From: Symsagittifera roscoffensis
Taxonomy: Eukaryota; Xenacoelomorpha; Acoela; Convolutidae
Length of the DNA: 64,000 bases
Assembly (NCBI RefSeq): GCF_963678635.1
Contig: NC_087071.1
Span: forward strand, 5,099,624 to 5,163,623
Direction of reading: 5' to 3'
This document shows positions 53,601 through 64,000 of this stretch, one piece after another; position 1 is the stretch's first letter; each line of letters starts with the position of its first letter. The translations under genes and the position numbers were made by a program. The notes under the pieces are model-generated. The model ran no database searches. It saw only the letters and a program-made list of their open reading frames with translations, and was not told where the DNA came from.

Positions 53601-55147
53601 TAAAAAAGGTTTTCTGATGTCGTCTAAACCACCAAAAACACCATTAAAAATGCTATTTTTAGTTTAAAAACGTTTTTTTGAACTCGTCTAAAGCACCAAA
53701 AACACCATTAAAAATGCTACTTTTAATTGAAAAATGGTTTTCTGAACTCGTCTAAACCACCAAAAACACCATTAAAAATGCTACTTTTAATTTAAAAATG
53801 GTTTTCTGAACTCGTCTAAACCACCAAAAACACCATTGAAAATGCTACTTTTAATTTAAAAATGGTTTTCTCATGTCGTCTAAACCACCAAAAACACCAT
53901 TAAAAATGCTACTTTTAATTTAAAAATGGTTTTCTGATGTCGTCTAAACCACCAAAAACACCATTAAAAATGCTACTTTTAATTTAAAAATGGTTTTCTG
54001 ATGTCGTCTAAACCACCAAAAACACCCTTAAAACGCTACTTTTAATTTAAAAATGGTTTTCTGATGTCGTCTAAACCACCAAAAACACCATTAAAAATGC
54101 TACTTTTAATTTAAAAATGGTTTTCTGAACTCGTCTAAACCACCAAAAACACCATTAAAAATGCTACTTTTAATTTAAAAATGGTTTTCTGATGTCGTCT
54201 AAACCACCAAAAACACCATTAAAAATGCTTCTTTTAATTTAAAAACGGTTTTCTGATGTCGTCTAAACCACCAAAAACACCATTAAAAATGCTACTTTTT
54301 ATTTAAAAATGGTTTTCTGAACTCGTCTAAAGCACCAAAAACACCATTAAAAATGCTACTTTTAATTTAAAAATGGTTTTCTGATGTCGTCTAAACCACC
54401 AAAAACACCATTAAAAATGCTTCTTTTAATTTAAAAACGGTTTTCTGATGTCGTCTAAACCACCAAAAACACCATTAAAAATGCTACTTTTAATTTAAGA
54501 ATGGTTTTCTGAACTCGTCTAAACCACCAAAAACACCATTAAAAGTGCTACTTTTAATTTAAAAATGGTTTTCTGAACTCGTCGAAACCACCAAAAACAC
54601 CATTGAAAATGCTACTTTTAATTTAAAAATGGTTTTCTGATGTCGTCTAAACCACCAAAAACACCATTAAAAATGCTACTTTTAATTTAAAAATGGTTTT
54701 CTGAACTCGTCTAAACCACCAAAAACACCATTAAAAATGCTACTTTTAATTTAAAAATGGTTTTCTGATGTCGTCTAGATCACCAAAAACACCGTTAAAA
54801 ATGCTTCTTTTAATTTAAAAACGGTTTTCTGATGTCGTCTAAACCACCAAAAACACCATTAAAAATGCTACTTTTAATTTAAAAATGGTTTTCTGATGTC
54901 GTCTAAACCACCAAAAACACCATTAAAAATGCTTCTTTTAATTTAAAAACGGTTTTCTGATGTCGTCTAAACCACCAAAAACACCATTAAAAATGCTACT
55001 TTTAATTTAAAAATGGTTTTCTGAACTCGTCTAAACCACCAAAAACACCAATAAAAATGCTACTTTTAATTTAAAAATGGTTTTCTGATGTCGTCTAAAC
55101 CACCAAAAACACCATTAAAATTGCTTCTTTTAATTTAAAAACGGTTT
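47640..55147. repeat. 64-base satellite array, about 117 units
   Basis: Head-to-tail units of 64 bases, for example GCTAC at 47761 and 47825. Each contains ATGGTTTTCTGATGTCGTCT, AAACCACCAAAAACACCATT and AAAAATGCTACTTTTAATTT. Two main variants alternate, GATGTCGTC and GAACTCGTC. Blocks of units are duplicated: ACCAAATACA at 52735 recurs at 53311, an offset of 576 bases (nine units). No ORF persists. The array runs straight into the assembly gap, so its true length is unknown. Confidence 0.97.
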
Positions 55148-55347
55148 NNNNNNNNNNNNNNNNNNNNNNNNNNNNNNNNNNNNNNNNNNNNNNNNNNNNN
55201 NNNNNNNNNNNNNNNNNNNNNNNNNNNNNNNNNNNNNNNNNNNNNNNNNNNNNNNNNNNNNNNNNNNNNNNNNNNNNNNNNNNNNNNNNNNNNNNNNNNN
55301 NNNNNNNNNNNNNNNNNNNNNNNNNNNNNNNNNNNNNNNNNNNNNNN
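55148..55347. other. assembly gap, 200 N
   Basis: Exactly 200 N, a placeholder length. The ORF-like stretches across it are meaningless. Confidence 0.99.
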
Positions 55348-55537
55348 AACGCATCTAGTCGTTCCATAGATAACTGAAAAAAAATTTTAAAATTCGATCT
55401 CATTTTTAAAATTTAGGCGTTTCAGTTTCTTCCTTGTTGCAACTCAAACTCTTTTGGTTTTCAACCTTACATGCTGAGCCATAGTGGAAATAAAGTTAAA
55501 CACCGTTTTACCTAGTGGAAAAAATTGAACACTTTTT

Positions 55538-58480
55538 CGACCTCAAATACCGCAAAACGAACCTTTTTTATACCGAACACTGAAAACAAGAACTTTTTGC
55601 CGATTTCAATTGCCTATACAATGAACATCTTTTTGATCTCGAATACTAAAAAAATGAAAACAAACTGAGGTGAACTATTTAACAGATGATAATGCTTGAT
55701 TGTCAATGATTTTTTGTTCCAATAATTAGAGATTACATCCGAAATTTTAGTTGAAAATTTACAAAAGAAGTGTTACTGGATTCTACTAATAAAAAATGAA
55801 TCATTGCTATAAATTTCCGCGTTTGCTCGATAATTAATCTAGCTATAGCTCTTATTTATTCACGCAAGGACCGGTGCAGAACCGTATTAGTTCAAAAAGT
55901 GTCATAGGCAAATTCGTTTTCTGCTAAAATTTTGATCTTAACCAAAATTTTTTTTTACTGTTATAAATTAAAACTTCAACTCAATCAGATGAAAAAAAGT
56001 TTTTTAGAACCAACTTTTTGCTGGTATCAGCAGAATCAGTACCTTCTAAAATCAATGTCTTTCTCAAATTAACTTAGAATTGTTAAGTTTTCAATACGCT
56101 TGTAATAGACAAAGAGACTAAAACTACAGAAGAATGCTTTTTTGAGAATTTTTTTTTGTAACAGTTCTAACTAATAATTGGCTCATTACCTACTTTGATT
56201 AGTCGGTTCTATTTATAAATGAGAAAATTTAGCAATCAAAAGAAAAAACGTATCGCGGCCAATGGCATTTCTAGCCTCAAGAAAACTCGAGTTTTTTTTA
56301 ATTAACTCGATTTTTGAAGTTTCGATTGAGCAAATAAAACTAGAATCGATGTTAAGTTTTCCGTTTTTTTTTAATATGTGCAGTGTGTGTATAGAAATTT
56401 GAAGACACTTATTGAAAAGGATTAGTAAGAGACCGCAGTAACGAGTGCGAACATATCCGGTCGGTAACGTTTCTCAGATGACTGACATGATTAAAGTTCC
56501 TTCAAGCTCTCTTTTAAAAATTAAGAGTTTCAGTTTCTTTGTTGATGCAATTCAAACTTTGCCAAAAATGATGAACAATTTATCTATATTTGAATGAAGC
56601 AAAAACAATGGGAAAACTATGCTTAAATAAAAACTGAAAATGCCGAAAAAGTATTTATTCTTCTTGATAAAAATGAGTTTTGTTGATTCAATTTTTAAAG
56701 AAAAAGTTGCCGCAAACTTGATAGAATGATTCAACTTTTAACCTTACCAGAGGGCCGTAGTGAAAAAAAATTAGTGACAAACTGTGAGTGACTAAACAGT
56801 ACTTTGAGCTCGTACTTCAAATACAATTTTATCGACTCACTAAATCGCGCGGTTTTTCCCTAGATCTCTCAAGTACTGAAAAAATGAACACTTTTCGGAT
56901 CTGAAAAGCTGATAGAATGAACATCTTATTGATGTAAAATATAGAAAGAAACGAAACAAACTGAAAATTGTTTTTAGGTTCTAATGCTCAAATTTTAATG
57001 ATTTTCCTTTATCACAATAACTAAAGGGTACTTTCATAGGTTTATTTGAACAATTGTTAAAGATTTTTGGTGGGAATCCACTAATAATAACCGAATCCTT
57101 GCATTAAATTTGTGGCCTTAAATGTGGCCTAGCTGTGGCCTTAAATGCTCATCAAGGACTGGTTCAATTTAAAATAAATTCGAAAGGTGCCATGGGTTAG
57201 TTTGTCCCCAGCTGAAAAAAAAATATATAATTTTATATATTAAAACTCTATCCTTGTCAAAATAAAAAAAAAGAAAAAAAAACTTATTTAAATCAAAAAT
57301 GTTTTGCTTGAAAAAAAATCAGTACCTAGAATTGATGACTTTCTCAAATAAATTAGTTTGTAGAATGCAAAGATAGTATACACTAGTATAGATTGCTATT
57401 AATTCGTTTTTTTTTTGTTTAAAATCTAACTGAAAATATGCTCTATAGCTACGTTAATTAGTCGGTTCCATTTGTAAAGGTAAAAATTTTTACATAAAGA
57501 GTCAATGTATTGGTGCCAATGTTATCTCATCTCTAGTGTTCAGTCAATTCAATTTCGGTTCAGTTGAACAAGCAAATAATATTAGAATCTACAATCGAAT
57601 TTCCTGTTTTTTTTTCTGAAATTTGCCTAGTTGTGTATAGACAAACGTTAATACGATGGTTTGATTAGCGTTTTTTTAATTAGTTTTTCTGACGTTTTTT
57701 GTTCTCGTATGCATTCAGTTTGTCGAAATTGGTGATCGAAATTTGATCGACTAATGAAATGGTAGCTTGCCAATTAAAACTTATCACTGAAAAATGATGA
57801 CAGAAAAAGAATTTTGTTTCTTCTATCTCTGAACACCTTATGATACTTTTTGTTGATTAAACTTGCTTTTCATCGTTCTTACACCAAATAAAAATTATTG
57901 AACAACTTGTGGTCACCATCTGATATCTTCAATATAATTTTCTAATTTAAGTTTTTCAAGGGATCATTTAATTGGTCAATTACTCTTACTTTTTCAAAAT
58001 CAAATACATCTAAATTTTTAAAATATTGAAATTTTTTTTAGAGGATCTAACTCAAACAACTGCAAAAAACGCGCTCAATTTGAATCAGAATAGGTGTATA
58101 AAAATGAATAAGCTTTGACAATCATCTTATGTGCGCCAAAGTTTTTTCACCTTCAAGATTTTGTCTATATCATAAAACTTTGTCTTGAAAAGCAAAACTT
58201 AAAATCCATGTAGTAAATAAAACAGAAAAAAAGACAAAAATAACTTAAATTTGACTGAAATTTTATATTTTTTTAGAAGAAAATTTTTTTTGCTGCTTCC
58301 AAAAAAAATGATTTTTGTTAAAATTTCGTTTGAAATAAACCAGGGGATAACTTAAATTAAATTAAATTAAGCATAGTTTAGCTTAAGATTAATTATTTTG
58401 CATAAGTTCGAATATAGTTCAAAAACTACAAGATACCTAAAAATTGTTTTTTTTTCTCACCGAACATTCATTTTTTAGAG
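55538..58480. repeat. large diverged repeat, copy A
   Basis: Resembles 59881-63240 in order: TGCCTATACAATGA, GAGACCGCAGTA..GAGTGCGAAC, CGTAGTGAAAAAAA, GCTTGCCAATTAAAACTT, CATCTGATATCTTC. Within it, an approximately 1.28 kb sub-unit is itself repeated (about 55470 and 56745), sharing ATAGTGG/GTAGTG and CAAGGACCGGTGCAG/CAAGGACTGGTTCAA words. No gene seen. Confidence 0.65.
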
Positions 58481-59880
58481 AGAGAGATAGAGAGACTCGC
58501 CGCTTGTTTGGTGACATCTAAATCCATGAAGGTATCTAGCTCACATAAATACAAAATTGATTCTGCTTTCCAGGGTTATGAAGACTTAGAAAACCAAAAA
58601 ATCTACAAACTTTCAGAGTTTTTGAAAAAAGCGCAAAACTCGAAACATCAAAATGATATTATACTCATATCAAACCAAACTCCAAAAAATATAAAGTGAA
58701 ATTCCAAATATGATTAATAGAATTATGATGTTTACCTAACATAAAAACTCTCCTTAAGCGTTAAATTGTGAGTTCTTTTCATAAATTGGCAATTTTAAAT
58801 TTTTAAATCTTATTTTCTACGAGAACTGAGTTGTTGATTTTCAGCTAATTTTTTTGCGTGTTGTTATTTGGTACGGACTTTCCCAACGCTTTGGATAGTG
58901 TTTCTGTCGATGCTTCTATCGGTTCTAATATAGGTGATATTTAACTGTTTTAAAAAAGCCTTACACAAGGCGAAGAAAAAAAATCAATTTCTTTTTAACA
59001 GAAACGTTTTCCTGAAAAATCAGTTTTGGACAAAAAGCTAACTATTGGATTTCAGTAAAATCAAAAAAACCTCGTATAAATTGTATACTATTATCTCTGC
59101 GAAGATTTGACATTGTAAGAATTTAACCCAAAGAAACTTGAATTCGAATTGATCAGTTGAAAACCAGTTTAAATATAATTTTAAAATTTGAAAAGCTAAT
59201 ATTTTTTAAAGTGCTACTGGTAGCCTGAAGTTCAAGTGTTTTTTTTTTAAAAGAGAGCTCATCTGAAAAACTGAATGATGGATGATTTCTTTCGAATGGT
59301 CTGATTTCACTTTTGTTTAACTAGAAAAAAATTCAAGACCCGAACTACTTCTTGAAAGCGACTACTAAACTATTTCTCATTCGATAATTTTTTATAGATT
59401 TGTTTTTGTGCACGCTCAAATTTTTTATCTCTTGCAGCAAAAACGAAATGAAAATTGTGTTTGAATTTGTAAGCTAGGAAAAAGCAACTCCTCTTTCTCC
59501 ATTTGATTTATGGAACTGCGGCAGTGGTCTTGAAAAACTTTGTTAGTTTTGTACAAGACATTTCATTGAATCATGAGTTTTAAGAGATTAAAATTTGCAC
59601 AGGATAGGCCTTCATGTTTGTGTCTGTAAGATCCTGGTTTCCAGAGACAAGTTTGAATCAATTTATCAAAGAGAATGCAAGAGTAAAAGAACAATAAAGT
59701 GAGCGTCCTTGTTGCGGATTCTGCTGACAATTCACAAATTACACTGTATGGCTTCGTAATGATTATAGAAACAACAATTTTTCATGCCAGAAATTTTTTC
59801 TTTGCGGTATCAAATTAAATTGACTTCGACTCAGCGCTGGAAAATATGACTGTGTACTAACGATTAGTTTTTTATTGAAG
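58481..59880. other. spacer between the large repeats
   Basis: AT-rich, no recognisable gene. A 63-codon ORF at 58508-58699 has no motif. A GA-rich run (AGAGAGAGATAGAGAGA) lies at 58479-58495. Confidence 0.45.
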
Positions 59881-60179
59881 CTAATCTCAAATACCGAAAA
59901 GCGAACAAAGTTTTATGCCGAAAACTGAAAGTTTTTGCCGATCTCAATTGCCTATACAATGAGCATCCAATATTAAAAAAATGGAAACAAACTGAGGTGA
60001 ACTATTCAATAGCTGATGATGCTGAACTTTAAATGATTTTTTTTTGTTATTAAAACTAAAGAAACATTCACAACTGACATTCATAAATGGAAAAAAGACA
60101 AAAAGACGCGTAATTTGATTCTACTGATAAAAATTGAATCTTTACTACAAACTTCCTTATTTGCTTGATAATAAACAAA

Positions 60180-60290
60180 ATAGCTATACTCTGACGTGTA
60201 TAGCTAATTTGTTACTAGCTATAGCTCTTACTTGTTCGTAGCTATAGCTCTTAGCTATAGCCTAGCTATAGCTCTCACTTGTTCACGCAA
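60180..60290. repeat. TAGCTATAGCTC short tandem expansion
   Basis: Five or so copies of the self-complementary word TAGCTATAGC. Copy A has a single one at about 55842. Confidence 0.6.
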
Positions 60291-61540
60291 AGACCGGTGC
60301 AGTTCAGTATAATTTCGAAAGGTGTCATAGGTAAGTTCGTCTCATGTTTAAAAAGTTTTGTACCAAAAAAACTCAAATTTGTCTTTCATATACTAAAACT
60401 TTACCTCAGTCGGATTGAAAAAAAAAACAAAAAAAGTACTTTAAACACAACTTTTTAGCTGGAATCAACAAATTCAAAAAGTGTCACAGGTAAAATCGTC
60501 CTCTGCTACAAGTTTGATCTTAACCAAACATTTTTTACTGTTATAAATTAAAACTTCAACTCAATCAGATAAAAAAAAACCAAAAAAATTATTTTAGAAC
60601 CAAGTTTTTTGCTATTATCAACAGAATCAGTACTTTCTAAAATCAATGTCTATCTCAACTTAACTTAGAATTGATAAAATTTCAATACTCTTGTAATAGA
60701 CAAAGAGACAAAAAAACTACAGAAGATAGCTTTTTTGAGAAAAAAAAGTTTATTAAAAAATCCAACTGATAATTGGCGCAATACCTACTTTGACTAGTCA
60801 GTTCTATATAAAAATGATAAAAATTATCAATCAAAAAAGTAACGTATCGGTACCAATTGTATTTCTAGCTTCAATACATTTCAATTTTGTTGTAATTAGC
60901 TCGATTTTTTTTTTCAAATCGAGTGAGTGGAAAAAACTAGAATAGATAACAAAATTTGCGTTTTTTTGACTTGTTCAGTGTGGTTGAAATTATTTAGTTT
61001 AAAAAAGGTTAGTAAGAGACCGCAGTATTGAGTGCGAACCAATTGTGGTCGATAAAGTTCCTCAGATGACTGACATCATTTATTTTTCTTCAAGCTCACT
61101 TTTAAGTATTAAGAATTTCATTGTATTTGCGGTTGCAACTCAAACCTTGCAAAAATGGAGGAACAAGTAATTTTGATTTTGATAAAGCAAAAACTTTTGG
61201 AATATTCGTCTGAACAAAAAAAGAGCTGATAATTCATTTCTTCTTCTTGATAAAATTTAATTTTGTTGATACAGTTTAAATAAAAATGTTGCGGTGAATT
61301 GAAAGAAAAATTCAACTTTTAACCTGACCAGAGGGGCCGTAGTGAAAAAAATATGTGACAAACTATGTTTGCTTAAAAAGTATGCTGAGATTTGTACTTC
61401 AAATACAATTAAATATACTCACTAAATCGCGCCATTTCTCCCTTGATCTCAAGTATTGAAAAGATGAACTTTTTTCGGATCTCAAAAATTTGAAAGAAAG
61501 GAAACCAACTCAAATCTGTTTTGTAGCTTCTAATAATCAA

Positions 61541-61715
61541 ATGAGCAAAAAAACTGAATAGTTTTCAATTTTTTGGGTTTCTCAAATCCATCTTTGAAAA
61601 CTAAAAACGTTGCAAAAACGTTCCCTATATAGTAAGGTATGAAGATTTGCATCTTTTAGCTTTGTTTGATTCTTATGACCAGTTACGCTTAGATAACACG
61701 AAACAAATGCAGCGT
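61541..61715 (+). repeat. inverted repeat, left partner
   Basis: Contains TTTCTCAAATC, CTTTTAGCTTTGTT and GACCAGTTACGCTTAGATA. These return inverted at 63447-63612. It is absent from the equivalent place in copy A (near 57000), so it was inserted or lost. Confidence 0.6.
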
Positions 61716-63446
61716 TAAACCCTGCTAATTTTCACAAAAACGAAAGCATATAACCACAGTTTCAGTTGAACATTAAATAAAGATTTTTTATAAGAATCCG
61801 CTAATACTAATCAAATCCTTGTAATAAATTTCCGCATTTGCTATACAAAAATCAAAGTGTTCATCAAGGATTGGTGCAGTTCAATATAAGTTCAAAAGGT
61901 GCGATAGGTTGGTTCTTCCCTAAAAAATTTTTTTTATCAATAAAAATAAACACAAACATAAATTTTATTAAATAAAGTTTTACCTCAGTCAAGTTGAGAC
62001 AAAAATTGAAAAAAGTAGTTAAAAAAATATTTTACTGCAACAAAAAGAATCAGTACCTTCTAGAAAAATTGTTGGAACAAAAAGAATCAGTACCTGTAAG
62101 AATTGATGAATATCTTAAATTAACTTAGTTTTTGAAATGCAAAGAGTCTAAACACTTTTAAAGATTGCTATTTATTCTGAAAACAGTTTTTTTTTGTTTA
62201 AAATCTAACTGATAATTGGCTCTATACCTACTTTTTTAATTGATTTCATATGAAAAATATCAATAACAGGTTTAGCGTATGGTTGCCAACGATATCTCTA
62301 GCTTTGACAAAATTCGAATTCGGTTCAATTGAGTAAGCAAATAATACTAGAGTCTACAATAACTTTTCTTGTAACTTTCCAAAGACTGCTTAGTTGTGTA
62401 TAGACAAACCTTAAAAAAAATGCTTTGATATGCCTTTTTTTATTAGTTTTTCTTACTTTTTTGTTCTCATTTGCCTTCAGTTGGTCAAAAGTGATGAATT
62501 TCAATCAAAACACTTGAGATGGAGCTTGCCAATTAAAACTTGTCACTGAAAAAATATATGACAAAAAAGGAATTCTTTCTCTACTCTTTATGACATTTTT
62601 TCTTCCAAAAATTTGCTTTTCATCGTTCTTAGACCAAATCAAATTTATTGAACAACTTGCGGGCATCATCTGATATCTTCATTAAATTTTTCTATTTTGA
62701 GTGTTTCAAAGGATCAATTATTTGGTCAATTATCCTTTTTTCAGTATCAAAACCCTCTAACTTTTTAAAACTCGAAAAAAAATTTCTCAAAGGATGTAAC
62801 TCTAAGTCAATAAAAAAAACGCGCTTAACTTGAATCAGATTACGTGTATAAAAAAAGTACAATCTTTAAAAAATCATCTTTTTGGCGCATAATTCTTTTC
62901 GCCTTCAAGATTTTTTCTATATCATGTTTTTTTTATGTTTTGAGAATTAAAAAAAAACAAAATCAAATCCGTTTAATTAATTGAAAGGCTAATGATACAA
63001 AAAACAGTCTAAAACTGAGTTCAATTGTAAATTTTTTCAGAAGAAAAAATGATTTTTTGCTGCTTCCGAAAAAATGATTTTGGGAAATTTTCGTTCATAA
63101 CCAAGCTAGAATTAATTTAAAGTAAGCATAGCTTAAATTGTGTTTAGTAATTTTGCATAGCTTGAGAATTTTTGAATATAGTATATAGAAAAACTACGGG
63201 ATACCTAGAAGTTGATTTTTTTCTCAACAAGCATCCATTGTAATGAATTTGATCAAAATGATTAATCGAAGATTGTGACAGGATGTATGTGATGAGGCTC
63301 TTTTTCCTGCACACAACTGTTGACGTTTAAATTAAAAAAAATTTAACTGAATTGTTTGATTCCATCAAAGAAAAACAGATGCGTAAAACAAAAACTCGTG
63401 TTGATATTTCACCTGTGATTGTCTAAGACTAAATTGAGTCAACCAA

Positions 63447-63612
63447 CTCTGCATTTATTTCGTGCTATCTAAGCGTAACTGGTCGAAAGAACCAACAAAG
63501 CTAAAAGATCAAAATTTTCATACCTTACTACATACGCAACATTTTTTGTTTTGTCGAAGATTGATTTGAGAAACACAAAAAAATATAAAACGATACAGTT
63601 ATTTTTTGCTCA
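63447..63612 (-). repeat. inverted repeat, right partner
   Basis: Reverse complement of 61541-61715 with moderate divergence. The pair encloses about 1.7 kb without a transposase-like ORF. Confidence 0.6.
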
Positions 63613-64000
63613 ATTTCAACAGCGGTTAAAACCAAAAAATCAATTAAGTAAGGGCAATCAAAACTTGGGCTAAAAACCTTAATGACATTGTCTCAAAATT
63701 TTTATATTAGTATTAGTTTTCAAATCCAGTAGTTCAAATGCCCTTTGCCGATGTTATTGTATTTCATCTGATGGCTTTTGATTGATTTCATTAGATATTT
63801 TTACATGTTTTTTTTTGGTAAAAAAAGGAATTATGAGACTTTACTTCAAATTCCAATTTTTGATCCTTAAACTATGAAATATATCTTTCGACTAGTAATC
63901 ATTTACAATTTTTTAGAAACATAAAACAACGAACTTTTTTTTCGCCATAATCTTAGAGAAAAAAAGTTTTTTTTTTCATTTTTTTCCTCTGCAAATTCGC
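63613..64000. other. AT-rich end of the window
   Basis: Nothing recognised. Confidence 0.5.

Larger units (their letters stand above)
59881..63240. repeat. large diverged repeat, copy B
   Basis: Counterpart of 55538-58480 with extra material. It has an internal duplication around 60290-60560, a short-repeat expansion at 60180-60290, and a 200-base insertion at 61541-61750 that copy A lacks. Confidence 0.65.

Noticed and set aside
47640-55147. Regular repeats that could suggest a CRISPR array
   Set aside because: The 64-base units repeat in full with no unique spacers; this is a eukaryotic satellite.
55095-55403. ORFs across the run of N
   Set aside because: Artefact of undefined bases.

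Overview
The window is metazoan nuclear DNA: AT-rich, full of long poly-A and poly-T runs, with one multi-exon gene spread over about 34 kb and much repeated DNA. The animal origin rests on a complete BEL/Pao LTR retrotransposon, a type known only from animals. It is further supported by GT-AG introns and a CR1/Jockey-like non-LTR element. I cannot name the phylum; an invertebrate is most likely. There is no sign of bacterial organisation.

Left flank (1-13.3 kb): a broken coding-like stretch on the minus strand (1-830). Next is a foldback-type element (about 1.6-5.7 kb) with 2 kb inverted arms that each carry a 64-base tandem array. A decayed non-LTR retrotransposon follows (7.8-11.3 kb), with a 2A-like peptide, a PHD-like CHTC motif, and endonuclease and reverse transcriptase remnants. 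A cluster of about 210-base MITE-like elements bounded by GGCTCTTTTCCAG lies at 11.5-13.0 kb.

Host gene (13,364-47,138, plus strand): four exons join in phase into one 1389-residue Ser/Lys-rich, low-complexity protein that I do not recognise. Intron 1 (12.2 kb) holds a 9769-base BEL/Pao element in the opposite orientation, with 299-base LTRs, a 5-base target duplication (CCATG) and a primer binding site. Its gag-pol is broken in three places. It also has a 48-base repeat array in the leader and an extra 199-residue ORF ahead of gag that may be SGNH-hydrolase-like. More MITE copies follow it. Intron 3 (17 kb) holds a tandem duplication of a 4.5 kb non-coding unit and several hairpin-forming repeats.

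Right flank (47.1-64 kb): about 200 bases after the last exon a 64-base satellite begins and runs about 7.8 kb (some 120 units) into a 200-N assembly gap. Beyond the gap are diverged kilobase-scale repeats without recognisable genes.

The most unusual items are the extra ORF and repetitive leader of the BEL element, the foldback element, and the large uncharacterised Ser-rich gene that ends next to a satellite array.
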